DNA of 64,000 nucleotides, taken from assembly GCF_016765695.1 (NCBI RefSeq), contig NZ_JAETGO010000094.1:1-64000 (forward strand), written 5' to 3'. Positions within the stretch are counted from its first letter, which is position 1. Every line of letters begins with the position of its first letter. Positions 45,125 through 54,650 of this stretch are shown in pieces. Position numbers and translations under genes: made by a program. A model generated the notes under the pieces. That model did no database searches. It was not told the DNA's origin and worked only from the letters and a program-made list of their open reading frames with translations. This stretch comes from Sporosalibacterium faouarense. GTDB lineage: Bacteria > Bacillota > Clostridia > Tissierellales > VENL01.

Positions 45125-45844
45125 ATGAAAAAAATAATATCTCTTTCATATAATGATTTTAGAAATGTTTTAAGAGAACCTATGTTAATAATGCTACTTA
45201 TAGGACCTGTGGCTATGACATTAGCTATTAGGTACTTAATTCCTATTCTAACAAATCTAACAAGTGAGTATTTTGACTTGACTGAATATTACCCTTTAAT
45301 TGGTGGGTCGGTAGTACTGTTTATACCTATGCTTATAGGAATGCTAATTGGATTTATACTTTTAGATGAACGAGATGATAGTATTTTTCTTATGTTAATT
45401 GTTACACCCCTTGGGAGAAAGGGATATTTAATATATAGAACTTTATTTCCTGCAATTTTAAGCATTATTTTCTCAGTAATATTATTGCCACTAATTGGTA
45501 TAGTGAAAGTATCATTTATAGAAGTAATAGCTATATCATTACTGGCATCATTAGAAGCCCCTGTAACAGCTTTACTGCTAGCTGGAATAGCTAATAATAA
45601 GGTGGAAGGGCTTGCTATTTCAAAGGGATTAGGAATCTTCTTGATAATACCTATAATAGCTTATTTCATGAAATCTCCTTGGAAGATAATTGGAGGTGTA
45701 ATACCATATTATTGGCCTTTTAATGCAATAGTAGCTGGAAATCAAGGGAATGATAGCTTTTGGTTGTATATTATTGGTGGTTTTATAGTGGAGATACTAA
45801 TCCTAATATGGCTAGTTAATAGATATGAAAAGAAGGCAGCCTGA
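45125..45844 (+). CDS. ABC-2 type permease, subunit 2
   Basis: A 239-residue membrane protein with about six hydrophobic segments and a LDERDDSIFLMLIVTPLGRKGY stretch that parallels the first permease, so the two are likely paralogous halves of a heterodimer. GGGAGAT precedes the ATG. It is the last gene of the TetR-controlled exporter. Confidence 0.8.
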   Translation: MKKIISLSYNDFRNVLREPMLIMLLIGPVAMTLAIRYLIPILTNLTSEYFDLTEYYPLIGGSVVLFIPMLIGMLIGFILLDERDDSIFLMLIVTPLGRKGYLIYRTLFPAILSIIFSVILLPLIGIVKVSFIEVIAISLLASLEAPVTALLLAGIANNKVEGLAISKGLGIFLIIPIIAYFMKSPWKIIGGVIPYYWPFNAIVAGNQGNDSFWLYIIGGFIVEILILIWLVNRYEKKAA

Positions 45845-46066
45845 TATATTTTTATTATTTTTTCAAAGGAAAAAGTGACTTAATAAGTCGCAATTCAGAT
45901 GAAATCTTGCAAAATTATATTGAATATCTAAATATGCAATTTCCTCAATTAACTGGAAGAGTGATACTTGTTAATTGAAAAATTCCTATATTAAAGCTCT
46001 ATGGGAAATTAGAGTTTGTGCGTAAATACTTAAGTTCGCTATTCTATGAATAGATTGGATATTAAA
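45845..46066. other. Intergenic region after the ABC cassette
   Basis: AT-rich, no ORF. It holds the second copy of the CAATTTCCTCA repeat (45930-45951). No clear plus-strand terminator was found for the ABC operon here. Confidence 0.4.
45930..45951 (+). repeat. Short direct repeat, copy 2 (after the ABC cassette)
   Basis: AAATATGCAATTTCCTCAATTA matches 20 of 22 bases with copy 1 at 43464-43485. Similarity continues weakly for some 20 bases upstream. Confidence 0.5.
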
Positions 46067-46106
46067 AAAGGATATATTTCGATTGTATAATCGAAATATA
46101 TCCTTT
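46061..46106 (-). terminator. Terminator of rqcH (minus strand)
   Basis: Perfect 18-bp stem (46067-46084, 46089-46106) with a GTAT loop. Read on the minus strand it is followed by a run of T (46069-46064). It lies 120 bases after the rqcH stop and converges on the ABC operon. Confidence 0.85.
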
Positions 46107-46227
46107 AAAAAGCTTCATTCTTTATAATTATCACTAAGATACTAATTACTTGAAGAAATTTTATATTAAGATTTCATACAAGATTATCTACGATTAGTAA
46201 ATATCTCGATGTATATACACAAAAATA

Positions 46228-48009
46228 TTAATAATCTAATTCCTTTATTTTATTTATTTCCTCAATCTTTGGAGTAACATAAATCGTATTATTATTTTCA
46301 TATATTACCATGCCTAATTTAGCTCCATTGGGCTTTCTCACATTCCTTCTTTCTGTATAGTCCACTGGCACATTACTAGACATCTTACCCTTACTATAAT
46401 AAGCAGCTAGTAGAGCAGCTTCCCTAATAGTTTGGGCAGGCACTTCTTCACCCTTGGTTTTAATTATTACATGGGAGCCAGGAATATCTTTGGTATGAAG
46501 CCAAATATCATCTTTAGAAGCAAATTTTAGTGTTAAATAATCATTTTGTTTATTATTCTTACCTACATATAAATCATAATCATCTGAAGATTTGTAATGT
46601 CTAGGTTCTGACTGATTACTTTTACCTTTATTTTTTTTCTTCTTTTTAGAATGTTTTTTGATATATCCTTCGTCTATAAGTTCTTCACGGATTTCTTCTA
46701 ATTCTTCAACATCTGTGCAATTATCAATACTAACTAATATATGGTCTAAATATTCAATTTCATCCTTTGTATGAATGATTTCATTACTAACAAATTCATA
46801 GGCATTTTTTAGCTTAGTATATCTCTTGAAATATTTTTGTGCATTTTGTGATGGAGTATACCTTGGGTCTAAACTAATAGTAATTTTCTCATTATTTTCA
46901 CTATAAAAATTATCTACTTCAATCTCGTTTTGTCCCTGTTCAATTCTATAGATATTCGCAGTTAGTAATTCTCCGTATATTTTATATTTTTCTCTTTTCT
47001 CAGCAGTCAGAAGTTCTTCTTTTTGTTTAGCAAGCTTATTTTTAGCTCTATCTAATTTAGTAGTGATAAGTTTTTTCAAGCTTGAAGATTTTTGCTTTAT
47101 TCTATCCATTCTGTCCCTTGTTTCATAGTATTCTTCAAGGACTTCACTTATCGAGTCGAAATGAGTTTTAGAATAGTTACTATATTGCTTAATATCTATA
47201 GTTGAGAAAGCTACTACTTCTCTCTTTTCTCTATCTAAAATCATTGTAGGTGAATATTTTTCATATTTAACCTTTTCCATTAAATCACTAAAAGAGGAGA
47301 AGAAACCATCAATCATTTCATCAGAAAGGGCTCCTAATTTTGTACTACTATCAATTTCAGCCCTATAGCATATCTCTCTAGCAATTAGTGGACTTATACC
47401 CATATAGTTTTTATATATAAATTTAAATAAAGGGGTTCCCTCGTTATTCTCATTAATTTTCTCTAATAAGGTATTTTTTTCAATGAATAAAGCATTCAAC
47501 TTATCTTGAGAAGGGGGCTCCTTATATAGAATTCCAGGGAATACTTGTCTAACACTACTAATATCAGGAGTTACTCTTTTAATAGAATCTAATATTTTAT
47601 TATTTTCCTCCTCGATAAGAATAATATTACTATGTCTACCCATTATCTCAACTATTAAAGTCTTAGTAGATAGAACTCCTAATTCGTCAAAGCTTTGAAC
47701 GTCAATATGGATAATTCTATCCATTGCTGACTGTCTTATATTAGTAATTCTACCTCCTTGTAAATGTTTTCTTAATAGCATACAGAACATAGGGGGCTTT
47801 ATAGGGTTTGATTTGGTATGCTTAGTTAAATATATTCTTGGGTTATTGCTACTGGCAGATATCAACAGTTTAGCATTACTACCTTTAGCTCTTATATTTA
47901 TTATTATTTCATCTTCTTCTGGCTGATACACTTTATCGACTTTTCCATCAACTATTTTCTCATTCAACTCGTGTATAATTGATCTTGTTACAATTCCGTC
48001 TAATGACAT
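46228..48009 (-). CDS. rqcH: Ribosome quality-control protein RqcH (NFACT / Rqc2 homologue)
   Basis: Adds alanine tails to nascent chains stalled on split 50S subunits, marking them for degradation. The 593 residues comprise an NFACT-N domain, a coiled-coil middle (about 280-450) and the C-terminal NFACT-R domain (YDLYVGKNNKQNDYLT, DDIWLHTKDIPGSHVII). The ATG at 48009 gives MSLDGIVTRSI, the family N-terminus, and has GGAGGA upstream. A frame extension to 48198 is hydrophobic and off-family and is rejected. Confidence 0.95.
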   Translation of the reverse strand: MSLDGIVTRSIIHELNEKIVDGKVDKVYQPEEDEIIINIRAKGSNAKLLISASSNNPRIYLTKHTKSNPIKPPMFCMLLRKHLQGGRITNIRQSAMDRIIHIDVQSFDELGVLSTKTLIVEIMGRHSNIILIEEENNKILDSIKRVTPDISSVRQVFPGILYKEPPSQDKLNALFIEKNTLLEKINENNEGTPLFKFIYKNYMGISPLIAREICYRAEIDSSTKLGALSDEMIDGFFSSFSDLMEKVKYEKYSPTMILDREKREVVAFSTIDIKQYSNYSKTHFDSISEVLEEYYETRDRMDRIKQKSSSLKKLITTKLDRAKNKLAKQKEELLTAEKREKYKIYGELLTANIYRIEQGQNEIEVDNFYSENNEKITISLDPRYTPSQNAQKYFKRYTKLKNAYEFVSNEIIHTKDEIEYLDHILVSIDNCTDVEELEEIREELIDEGYIKKHSKKKKKNKGKSNQSEPRHYKSSDDYDLYVGKNNKQNDYLTLKFASKDDIWLHTKDIPGSHVIIKTKGEEVPAQTIREAALLAAYYSKGKMSSNVPVDYTERRNVRKPNGAKLGMVIYENNNTIYVTPKIEEINKIKELDY

Positions 48010-48181
48010 AATTACTCCTCCAAAACTCATTTTTATAAAGTATATCATCTTATTATGAAAATATAAAGGCTCAGTGATTATGAAAACAAATATTAAGTTT
48101 TTGTAACATATTGAAGGATTTATACATAAGAACGGATAAAATATAAATAAGATATAAAATAAAACTATAGACAAAATTGAA

Positions 48182-48201
48182 TTATGTAATTTCCTCATTT
48201 A
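48182..48201 (+). repeat. Short repeat, copy 3 (upstream of yicC)
   Basis: TTATGTAATTTCCTCATTTA shares the 10-base core AATTTCCTCA with the copies at 43464 and 45930. Matching outside the core is partial. Confidence 0.35.
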
Positions 48202-48313
48202 TAATTAGTGTTAAAATAGCATAGTGCATAATAATAAATTTTGTAAATTTAATTTTACAGTAAGAGTATTATTTAAATGTAATAATCAAGTATATAATTA
48301 GGATTTCACTTGA

Positions 48314-48341
48314 TTGACATAGGCTCTTTTTATGGTAAAAT
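48314..48341 (+). promoter_or_regulatory. Sigma-A promoter of the yicC-gmk operon
   Basis: Perfect TTGACA, a 16-base spacer, then TAAAAT. Its position means that start codons before about 48348 cannot be used, which supports the ATG at 48373. Confidence 0.75.
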
Positions 48342-48372
48342 TGATTATAACAATTCAGAAAGGATGAAAGTA

Positions 48373-49254
48373 ATGATTAGAAGTATGACTGGATTTGGAA
48401 GAGGTGAGAGTAGTGATGAGGCTAGAAAGTTTACAGTCGAAATAAAATCGCTAAATCACAGGTATAGTGATATAATTATTCGTATGCCTAAGCATTTAAA
48501 CTACCTAGAAGAAAAAATTAAGAAGATGATTAGAAATAAGGTTAAGAGAGGTAGGGTAGAGCTATACATAGGATTAGAGAATATTGGAGAAAGTGATTTT
48601 GATGTGAAGGTGAACTTATCTTTGGCCCAATCTTATAAGGATGCTTTGGAGAGCTTAGCGAATGAACTTAAAATTATAGACCATATATCTTTAGATATAT
48701 TATCTAAATTTCCAGAGGTTCTTAACTTAGAGAAAAAAGAAGTAGATGAAGATGAAGTATGGAGTTGTCTTAAAGCTGCGATTGAAGAAGCATTAGATAA
48801 AATGATTACAATGAGGATATCTGAAGGAAAGGAATTAGCTAAAGATATCAAAGAGAGAGGCAATAGAGTAAAGGAAATATTAGAAGAAGTTGAAAAAAGA
48901 TGTCCAGAAATAGTTAAGGAATATAAAGAAAAGCTATGGACTCGTATAGAAGAGTTATTAGAAGGGAAATATGAAGTAGACGAAAATATTCTAGCTAATG
49001 AAGTTGCGGTATTTGCAGATAAGAGTAATATAAATGAGGAAATTGTTAGATTACATAGTCACATTGGCCAAATGGTTGAGACCTTGAATTCAGATATTTC
49101 TGTTGGAAGGAAACTTGACTTTTTAGCTCAGGAAATGAATAGAGAAGCCAATACCATAGGCTCTAAAATTAGTGATGTGGAAATGACCAATAATGTAGTA
49201 GAGATAAAAAGTGAACTAGAGAAAATTAGAGAGCAAATACAAAATATAGAATAA
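48373..49254 (+). CDS. yicC: YicC/YloC-family endoribonuclease
   Basis: A 293-residue protein of the YicC family. The N-terminus MIRSMTGFGRGE is the family hallmark, and the C-terminal DUF1732 region has LDFLAQEMNREANTIGSK. Homologues are RNases acting on small RNA and mRNA. The ATG at 48373 has AGAAAGG upstream at 9 bases. It opens the conserved yicC-remA-gmk-rpoZ-coaBC-priA order. Confidence 0.93.
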   Translation: MIRSMTGFGRGESSDEARKFTVEIKSLNHRYSDIIIRMPKHLNYLEEKIKKMIRNKVKRGRVELYIGLENIGESDFDVKVNLSLAQSYKDALESLANELKIIDHISLDILSKFPEVLNLEKKEVDEDEVWSCLKAAIEEALDKMITMRISEGKELAKDIKERGNRVKEILEEVEKRCPEIVKEYKEKLWTRIEELLEGKYEVDENILANEVAVFADKSNINEEIVRLHSHIGQMVETLNSDISVGRKLDFLAQEMNREANTIGSKISDVEMTNNVVEIKSELEKIREQIQNIE

Positions 49255-49269
49255 TGAGGAGGAAGCTTG

Positions 49270-49557
49270 ATGGATATAAAGCTGATTAATATTGGTTTTG
49301 GTAATATAGTGTCTGCAAATAGGATGGTAGCAATTGTAAGTCCAGAATCTGCACCTATTAAAAGAATAATTCAAGAGGCTAGAGAGCGTGGTATGCTTAT
49401 CGATGCTACTTATGGTAGAAGAACTAGAGCTGTTATTGTAACAGATAGTGATCATATAATTCTTTCAGCAGTTCAGCCTGAAACAGTTGCTCATAGATTA
49501 AACAATAAGGATAATGAAGAAAATGATATAAATCAAAAAAAGAAAGAGGAGAAGTAA
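49270..49557 (+). CDS. remA: RemA family extracellular matrix regulator
   Basis: A 95-residue DNA-binding protein. The long conserved core ([49 protein letters not shown]) is nearly invariant in the family (DUF370). RemA activates matrix genes in Bacillus; in Clostridia its regulon is less clear. The ATG at 49270 is preferred to the adjacent TTG. Its stop directly abuts the gmk ATG. Confidence 0.95.
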   Translation: MDIKLINIGFGNIVSANRMVAIVSPESAPIKRIIQEARERGMLIDATYGRRTRAVIVTDSDHIILSAVQPETVAHRLNNKDNEENDINQKKKEEK

Positions 49558-50154
49558 ATGAGTAAGGGATTGCTGATTGTGGTTTCAGGTCCGTCGGGGG
49601 CTGGAAAGGGAACTATTTGCAAAAAACTACTAAAAAAGAATAAAGACATACAGCTTTCAATTTCTGCAACTACTAGGAGTCCTAGAACAGGTGAAGTAGA
49701 TGGAGTTAATTACTACTTTGAAGATAAGGAAAAATTTAAGGCTATGATAGGTAATAATGAGTTTCTAGAATATGCTGAGGTTTATGGAAATTATTATGGC
49801 ACTCCTAGGAAAAATATTGAAGAAAAGCTAGAAAAAGGAATAGATGTACTTTTAGAAATAGACATTCAGGGAGCTTTAAATGTAAAAAACATTTATTCTG
49901 ATGGTGTATTTATTTTTGTATTACCTCCATCTATGGAAGAGTTAAAAAAGCGAATTATTGGTAGAGGAACAGAAACTCAAGAAGCTATTAAGAAAAGGTT
50001 TAATAGTGCATATAAAGAGCTAGACTATGCTTTTAAATATGACTATGGAGTAATCAATGATGAAGTAGATGAAGCTGTAAAGAAAGTAGAAGCAATTATT
50101 ATTGCAGAGAAATGTAAGGTATCAAGAAAAGTTGATATAATAAAACAACTGTAA
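49558..50154 (+). CDS. gmk: Guanylate kinase
   Basis: Phosphorylates GMP to GDP. The 198 residues carry the P-loop SGPSGAGKGT near the N-terminus and the GMP-binding stretch TTRSPRTGEVDGVNYYF. GAGGAG lies in the end of remA. It is co-transcribed with rpoZ, 13 bases downstream. Confidence 0.97.
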   Translation: MSKGLLIVVSGPSGAGKGTICKKLLKKNKDIQLSISATTRSPRTGEVDGVNYYFEDKEKFKAMIGNNEFLEYAEVYGNYYGTPRKNIEEKLEKGIDVLLEIDIQGALNVKNIYSDGVFIFVLPPSMEELKKRIIGRGTETQEAIKKRFNSAYKELDYAFKYDYGVINDEVDEAVKKVEAIIIAEKCKVSRKVDIIKQL

Positions 50155-50167
50155 AGGAGGTATTTAA

Positions 50168-50374
50168 ATGTTATATCCTTCAATGAATGAATTATTGAAA
50201 AAAGTGGATAGTAGATATACTTTAGTGATGCTAGCTTCTAAGAGGGCTAGACAGCTAGTAGATGGAGATGAGGCTTTAGTTGAGGTAGATACAAATAAGC
50301 CTGTAACAGTAGCAATCCATGAAATAAATGAAGATAAAGTAGAATATACCAAAGCAGTTATAAAGGATCAATAA
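50168..50374 (+). CDS. rpoZ: RNA polymerase omega subunit
   Basis: A 68-residue polymerase assembly subunit. MLYPSMNELLKKVDSRYTLV and ASKRARQLVDG are the family signatures. AAGGAGGT precedes the ATG. It has the usual position between gmk and coaBC. Confidence 0.95.
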   Translation: MLYPSMNELLKKVDSRYTLVMLASKRARQLVDGDEALVEVDTNKPVTVAIHEINEDKVEYTKAVIKDQ

Positions 50375-50385
50375 GGGGTGATCAA

Positions 50386-51576
50386 ATGCTAAAAGGAAAG
50401 AATATTGTACTAGGCGTAACAGGAGGAATAGCTGCATATAAAGCAGTTGATGTTGTGAGTCGTCTTAGAAAAAGACACGCAAATGTGGATGTAATAATGA
50501 CTAAATCTGCTTCTGAATTCGTTACTCCCTTAACTTTCCGATCACTTTCTCAGAACTATGTGACTGTGGATATGTTTGAAGAACCCAAAACTTGGGATAT
50601 AGAACACATATCTTTGGCCCAAAAGGCTGATGTTTTTTTAGTCGCTCCTGCAACGGCTAATATAATTGGCAAAGTAGCAAATGGAATAGCTGATGACATG
50701 TTAAGTACTACCATAATGGCAACTAGAGCAAAAGTAGTATTTGCACCAGCTATGAATACGAATATGTACACTAATCCAATTGTTCAGGAGAATATTAAAA
50801 AGCTTAAATCACTAGGACATCAATTTATTAAGCCAGGCAGTGGCAGATTAGCTTGTGGAGATTATGGTGAAGGCAAAATGGCAGAGCCAGTAGATATTGT
50901 TGAATATGTTACTGGACTTCTCATAAATAAAGATCTTGAGGGAAAGAAAGTAGTAGTTACAGCAGGTCCTACAATTGAGCCTATAGATCCAGTTAGATAC
51001 ATTACTAACTATTCTAGTGGAAAAATGGGTTATTCTCTGGCAGTAGAAGCAAAAGCAAGGGGAGCCAATGTAGTTTTGATAAGTGGTCCTACAAATCTTG
51101 AGCCTCCCACTGGGATAGAAGTCATTAGAGTAAAAACAACTGAAGAAATGCTCAAAGAAGTATCCAATCATTTCGATAGCTGTGATGGATTGATTAAGGC
51201 AGCAGCACCTTTAGATTATAGACCTGAAAAGGTTAGTGATACTAAGATTAAGAAAAATGATGGTAACCTTGAGCTTAGTTTTATAAGGAATCCAGATATT
51301 TCTCAAGAAATTAGCAAGAGGAAAGAAAAGCAAATAATGGTTGGTTTTGCAGCAGAGACTGATAATTTAGTTGAGAATGCTAAGAAAAAGATTGAAAAAA
51401 AGAAATTTGATTTTATAGTATTAAATGATGTATCAAATAGAGATGCAGGATTTATGAGTGATACCAATATAATTACTATAATTGATAGTAATGAAAACTT
51501 AGTGGAATATCCCAAAATGTCAAAAGCAGAAGTTTCAAAGGTTATAATTGATAAATTAGTTGATATGCTAAAGTAG
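50386..51576 (+). CDS. coaBC: Bifunctional phosphopantothenoylcysteine decarboxylase/ligase
   Basis: Two steps of coenzyme A synthesis: cysteine ligation to phosphopantothenate (C-terminal CoaB) and decarboxylation (N-terminal CoaC flavoprotein). The 396 residues show GVTGGIAAYKAVDV and APAMNTNMY in CoaC and AGPTIEPIDPVRYITNYSSGKMGY in CoaB. GGGGTGATC precedes the ATG. A terminator separates it from priA. Confidence 0.97.
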   Translation: MLKGKNIVLGVTGGIAAYKAVDVVSRLRKRHANVDVIMTKSASEFVTPLTFRSLSQNYVTVDMFEEPKTWDIEHISLAQKADVFLVAPATANIIGKVANGIADDMLSTTIMATRAKVVFAPAMNTNMYTNPIVQENIKKLKSLGHQFIKPGSGRLACGDYGEGKMAEPVDIVEYVTGLLINKDLEGKKVVVTAGPTIEPIDPVRYITNYSSGKMGYSLAVEAKARGANVVLISGPTNLEPPTGIEVIRVKTTEEMLKEVSNHFDSCDGLIKAAAPLDYRPEKVSDTKIKKNDGNLELSFIRNPDISQEISKRKEKQIMVGFAAETDNLVENAKKKIEKKKFDFIVLNDVSNRDAGFMSDTNIITIIDSNENLVEYPKMSKAEVSKVIIDKLVDMLK

Positions 51577-51582
51577 ATTAAG

Positions 51583-51618
51583 GGCTAGATATAATTTTAA
51601 CTTTATATCTAGCTTTTT
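51583..51618 (+). terminator. Intrinsic terminator after coaBC
   Basis: Stem GCTAGATATA/TATATCTAGC (51584-51593, 51604-51613) followed by TTTTTAA. Confidence 0.8.
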
Positions 51619-51641
51619 AATATACTTATTCCCGTATATTT

Positions 51642-51650
51642 TGTTATAAT
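51642..51650 (+). promoter_or_regulatory. Extended -10 promoter of priA
   Basis: TGT followed by a perfect TATAAT, 33 bases before the ATG at 51683; no good -35 is visible. It restarts transcription after the coaBC terminator. Confidence 0.55.
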
Positions 51651-51682
51651 AAACCTATAGGTTTTGTGAAAGGTTGATTGTA

Positions 51683-54169
51683 ATGGTTGGAAATATTTTT
51701 GCAGAAATAATAGTTGATAATAGAAGTAGGAACACTGATATGTGTTACACCTATCTAGTTCCTGATGAATATAAATCAGAAATTCAAATTGGTATGAGGG
51801 TTTTAGTTCCATTTGGTAGAGGAGATAGACTCTTAGAAGGAGTAGTTGTTTACTTGAAGGAAAATTCTGATTTAGATATTAGTAAATTAAAATATGTAGA
51901 CAGTATTATTGATGTAAAACCAATAATATCTAAAGAAATGTTGGATTTAGCAATATGGATGAAAGAGAAGTATTTAGCTCAGTATATAGATGTTTTTAGA
52001 ACAGTAATGCCTTCGGGAATAACTAATAAGGTGAAAAAATACCTTAAGTTAACAGAAAAAGGAACTGTTAATAAATTGCATTTAGAGCAGATGGAGAATG
52101 AAAAGAGGATTATGGACTATTTAAAGGAAAAAGGAGATAGTCATGTAAAAGAAGTTAGAAATAAATTAGATTTAAGAAACATTCATAAACATGTAACCTA
52201 TTTAGAAGGAAATGGGTATATTACTACATATGATAGAATCGAAAGCAATGTGAATAAGAAGTATCAAAAAGTTGTTTTTAGGAATTTTGATGAAGATGAT
52301 ACTAGTAATATTGTTGAAAGCATGAGTAATAGAGCCCATAAGCAAAAAGAGGTACTAGAGTATATCTCAGGATTAGACCAAATTGTACTTTCGAAGTTAT
52401 TAAAAGAAATGTCTACAACTAGGGGGACAGTTAATGCATTAGAGAAAAAGGGTTATATCAAAATAGTCGATGAAGAGATAAGAAGAAATCCTATTTCTAA
52501 AGAAATAGCTAAATATCATAAAATTACATTAACTCCTCAACAGAAGAATTGTGTTGATACGATTTATGATTACAGTAGTAATAATATTAACAATAAATTT
52601 CTAATTCACGGAATAACTGGAAGTGGGAAAACAGAGGTATATTTACAATTAATCGAAAAAATGCTTAAGGATAAGAAGCAATCAATTGTACTAGTGCCTG
52701 AGATTTCACTTACACCTCAAACTGTAGAAAGATTTGTAGGTAGATTTGGCGATAGAGTAGCTATATTACACAGTAGATTATCTTTAGGAGAAAGATTTGA
52801 TGAATGGCAAAAGATAAAGAATGAAGAAGTAGATATAGTTGTTGGTGCAAGGTCTGCTGTTTTTGCTCCATTTAGTAGACTTGGATTAATAATTATTGAT
52901 GAAGAACATGAAAATAGCTATAAGTCTAGCATGAACCCAAAGTATAATACAATAGAAGTTGCAGAGAAAAGATGTGAGATAGAGAATGCTTCTCTTCTTT
53001 TAGGCTCGGCCACTCCGTCGGTAGAGACATATTATAGGGCTATACAAGGTGATATTCATTTATTAACATTAAGTAATAGAGCAAATAATAAAGAATTACC
53101 TCCAATAGAGGTAGTTGACATGAAGGATGAGTTAGACAGAGGAAATAAGTCAATATTTAGCATAAGTTTATATAAATCAATAAAAGAAAATCTTGCAAGA
53201 AAAAAGCAAACAATTTTATTTTTAAACAGAAGAGGATTTTCATCATTTGTTTCCTGTAGAAAATGTGGATATGTGGTAAAATGTAAGCATTGTGACATAT
53301 CTTTAACCTATCATAGCTCTAAACATTTACTTATTTGTCATTATTGTGGACTATCAATTAAACCACCTACAGTTTGTCCTGATTGTGGAAGCAAGTATAT
53401 TAAATACTTTGGTGTAGGAACTCAAAAAGTTGAAGAATTGGTTAGAAAGAACTTTCCTGAAGCTAGGGTTGCAAGAATGGATGTTGATACCACATCCAGA
53501 AAGGGCAGTCATGAAAAAATTCTAGACGGAGTGAAGGAAGGTAAGGTTGATATCCTCATAGGAACGCAGATGATATCAAAAGGCTTAGACTTTCCAAATG
53601 TAACTTTAGTTGGTATAATTGCAGCGGATATGAGTTTGAATTTGCCAGATTTTAAGGCTTCAGAGAGAACTTTTCAGCTAATTACGCAAGTTGGTGGAAG
53701 AGCAGGTAGAGGTGCCCACGAAGGTAAAGTCATTCTTCAAACCTATGAGCCAGATCATTATAGTATAGAAGCTGCCAGAGAACATGATTTTATTAGCTTT
53801 TACGATAAAGAGATATTATTAAGAGAAACTTTCAATTATCCACCTTATAGTAATATAATTAATATAACTATAATAGGGAAAAATGAAAGAGAAGTATCAA
53901 TTGCTGCAGGTAAGTTGTCTAACGATATTATGAATAAAATAAGAAAAACCAATATAAAATTTAGTAAAGATAATTTAATGGGACCAAATCCTGCACCAAT
54001 AGCTAAAATTAAAAGTAACTATAGGTGGCAAGTAGTTATAAAAAGTGAAGACTTTGAAATGGATAAAATAAAAGGTATAATAGAAGAAATATGCTTGACA
54101 GACATGAATAAAGTTAAGTATGGTAATATAAGATTTAGTATAGATATTAATCCAATTTCAATTATTTAG
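51683..54169 (+). CDS. priA: Primosomal replication restart helicase PriA
   Basis: A DNA helicase that reloads the replisome at collapsed forks. The 828 residues have an N-terminal DNA-binding domain, winged-helix region, helicase core (Walker A GITGSGKTEVY, DEEH box) and a two-zinc Cys set (CRKCGYVVKCKHC, CHYCG, CPDCG). The ATG at 51683 has GAAAGG at 9 bases; the in-frame TTG at 51674 abuts it. It is followed 12 bases later by def. Confidence 0.96.
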   Translation: MVGNIFAEIIVDNRSRNTDMCYTYLVPDEYKSEIQIGMRVLVPFGRGDRLLEGVVVYLKENSDLDISKLKYVDSIIDVKPIISKEMLDLAIWMKEKYLAQYIDVFRTVMPSGITNKVKKYLKLTEKGTVNKLHLEQMENEKRIMDYLKEKGDSHVKEVRNKLDLRNIHKHVTYLEGNGYITTYDRIESNVNKKYQKVVFRNFDEDDTSNIVESMSNRAHKQKEVLEYISGLDQIVLSKLLKEMSTTRGTVNALEKKGYIKIVDEEIRRNPISKEIAKYHKITLTPQQKNCVDTIYDYSSNNINNKFLIHGITGSGKTEVYLQLIEKMLKDKKQSIVLVPEISLTPQTVERFVGRFGDRVAILHSRLSLGERFDEWQKIKNEEVDIVVGARSAVFAPFSRLGLIIIDEEHENSYKSSMNPKYNTIEVAEKRCEIENASLLLGSATPSVETYYRAIQGDIHLLTLSNRANNKELPPIEVVDMKDELDRGNKSIFSISLYKSIKENLARKKQTILFLNRRGFSSFVSCRKCGYVVKCKHCDISLTYHSSKHLLICHYCGLSIKPPTVCPDCGSKYIKYFGVGTQKVEELVRKNFPEARVARMDVDTTSRKGSHEKILDGVKEGKVDILIGTQMISKGLDFPNVTLVGIIAADMSLNLPDFKASERTFQLITQVGGRAGRGAHEGKVILQTYEPDHYSIEAAREHDFISFYDKEILLRETFNYPPYSNIINITIIGKNEREVSIAAGKLSNDIMNKIRKTNIKFSKDNLMGPNPAPIAKIKSNYRWQVVIKSEDFEMDKIKGIIEEICLTDMNKVKYGNIRFSIDINPISII

Positions 54170-54181
54170 GAGGTAAGTCAT

Positions 54182-54628
54182 ATGGCAATTAGACAATTAA
54201 GATATGAAGGAGATCCTTTATTAAGAAAAAAATCAAGGGAAGTAGCAAAAATAGATGGTAGGATAAAGACTTTAATAAACGATATGAAAGATACAATGTA
54301 CGAGGAAGAAGGAGTAGGTCTTGCAGCGCCACAAGTAGGTATATTAAGAAGGGTTATCGTTGTGGATATAGGAGAAGGGCCAATTGCTTTAATAAATCCT
54401 GAAATAATAGAACAAAATGGTGAATATTTGGATTCAGAAGGATGCCTAAGTATTCCAGGAAAAAATGGAAAGGTCAGAAGGCCTGAGAAAGTAAAGGTTA
54501 AGTATCTAGATGAAGAAGGAAATGAAAAAACAATTGAGGGAAGTATGCTTTTGTCAAGGGCACTATGTCATGAGATAGACCATTTAAATGGAGTTTTATT
54601 TATTGATAAAATCGAAGAGGAAGAATAA
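54182..54628 (+). CDS. def: Peptide deformylase
   Basis: Removes the formyl group from nascent proteins. The 148 residues carry all three metalloprotease motifs: [18 protein letters not shown] and CHEIDHLNG (metal-binding His pair, catalytic Glu). GGAGGTAAG precedes the ATG. It is paired with fmt, which adds the formyl group to initiator tRNA. Confidence 0.97.
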   Translation: MAIRQLRYEGDPLLRKKSREVAKIDGRIKTLINDMKDTMYEEEGVGLAAPQVGILRRVIVVDIGEGPIALINPEIIEQNGEYLDSEGCLSIPGKNGKVRRPEKVKVKYLDEEGNEKTIEGSMLLSRALCHEIDHLNGVLFIDKIEEEE

Positions 54629-54650
54629 AGATAGCTGAGGTGTTAATAAG

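Larger units (their letters stand above)
48010..48372. other. Divergent region between rqcH and yicC
   Basis: About 360 bases of AT-rich DNA. The yicC promoter is at 48314-48341. A third copy of the TTTCCTCA repeat is at 48182-48201. I did not find a convincing minus-strand promoter for rqcH. Confidence 0.45.

Noticed and set aside
48010-48198. N-terminal extension of the rqcH frame (63 extra residues)
   Set aside because: The extension is hydrophobic and unlike the family, and GGAGGA precedes the ATG at 48009, which gives the canonical MSLDGIVTRSI start.
48310-48372. Upstream start for yicC
   Set aside because: A TTGACA-16-TAAAAT promoter overlaps this stretch, so it is probably not transcribed in full; the family N-terminus MIRSMTGFG begins at 48373.
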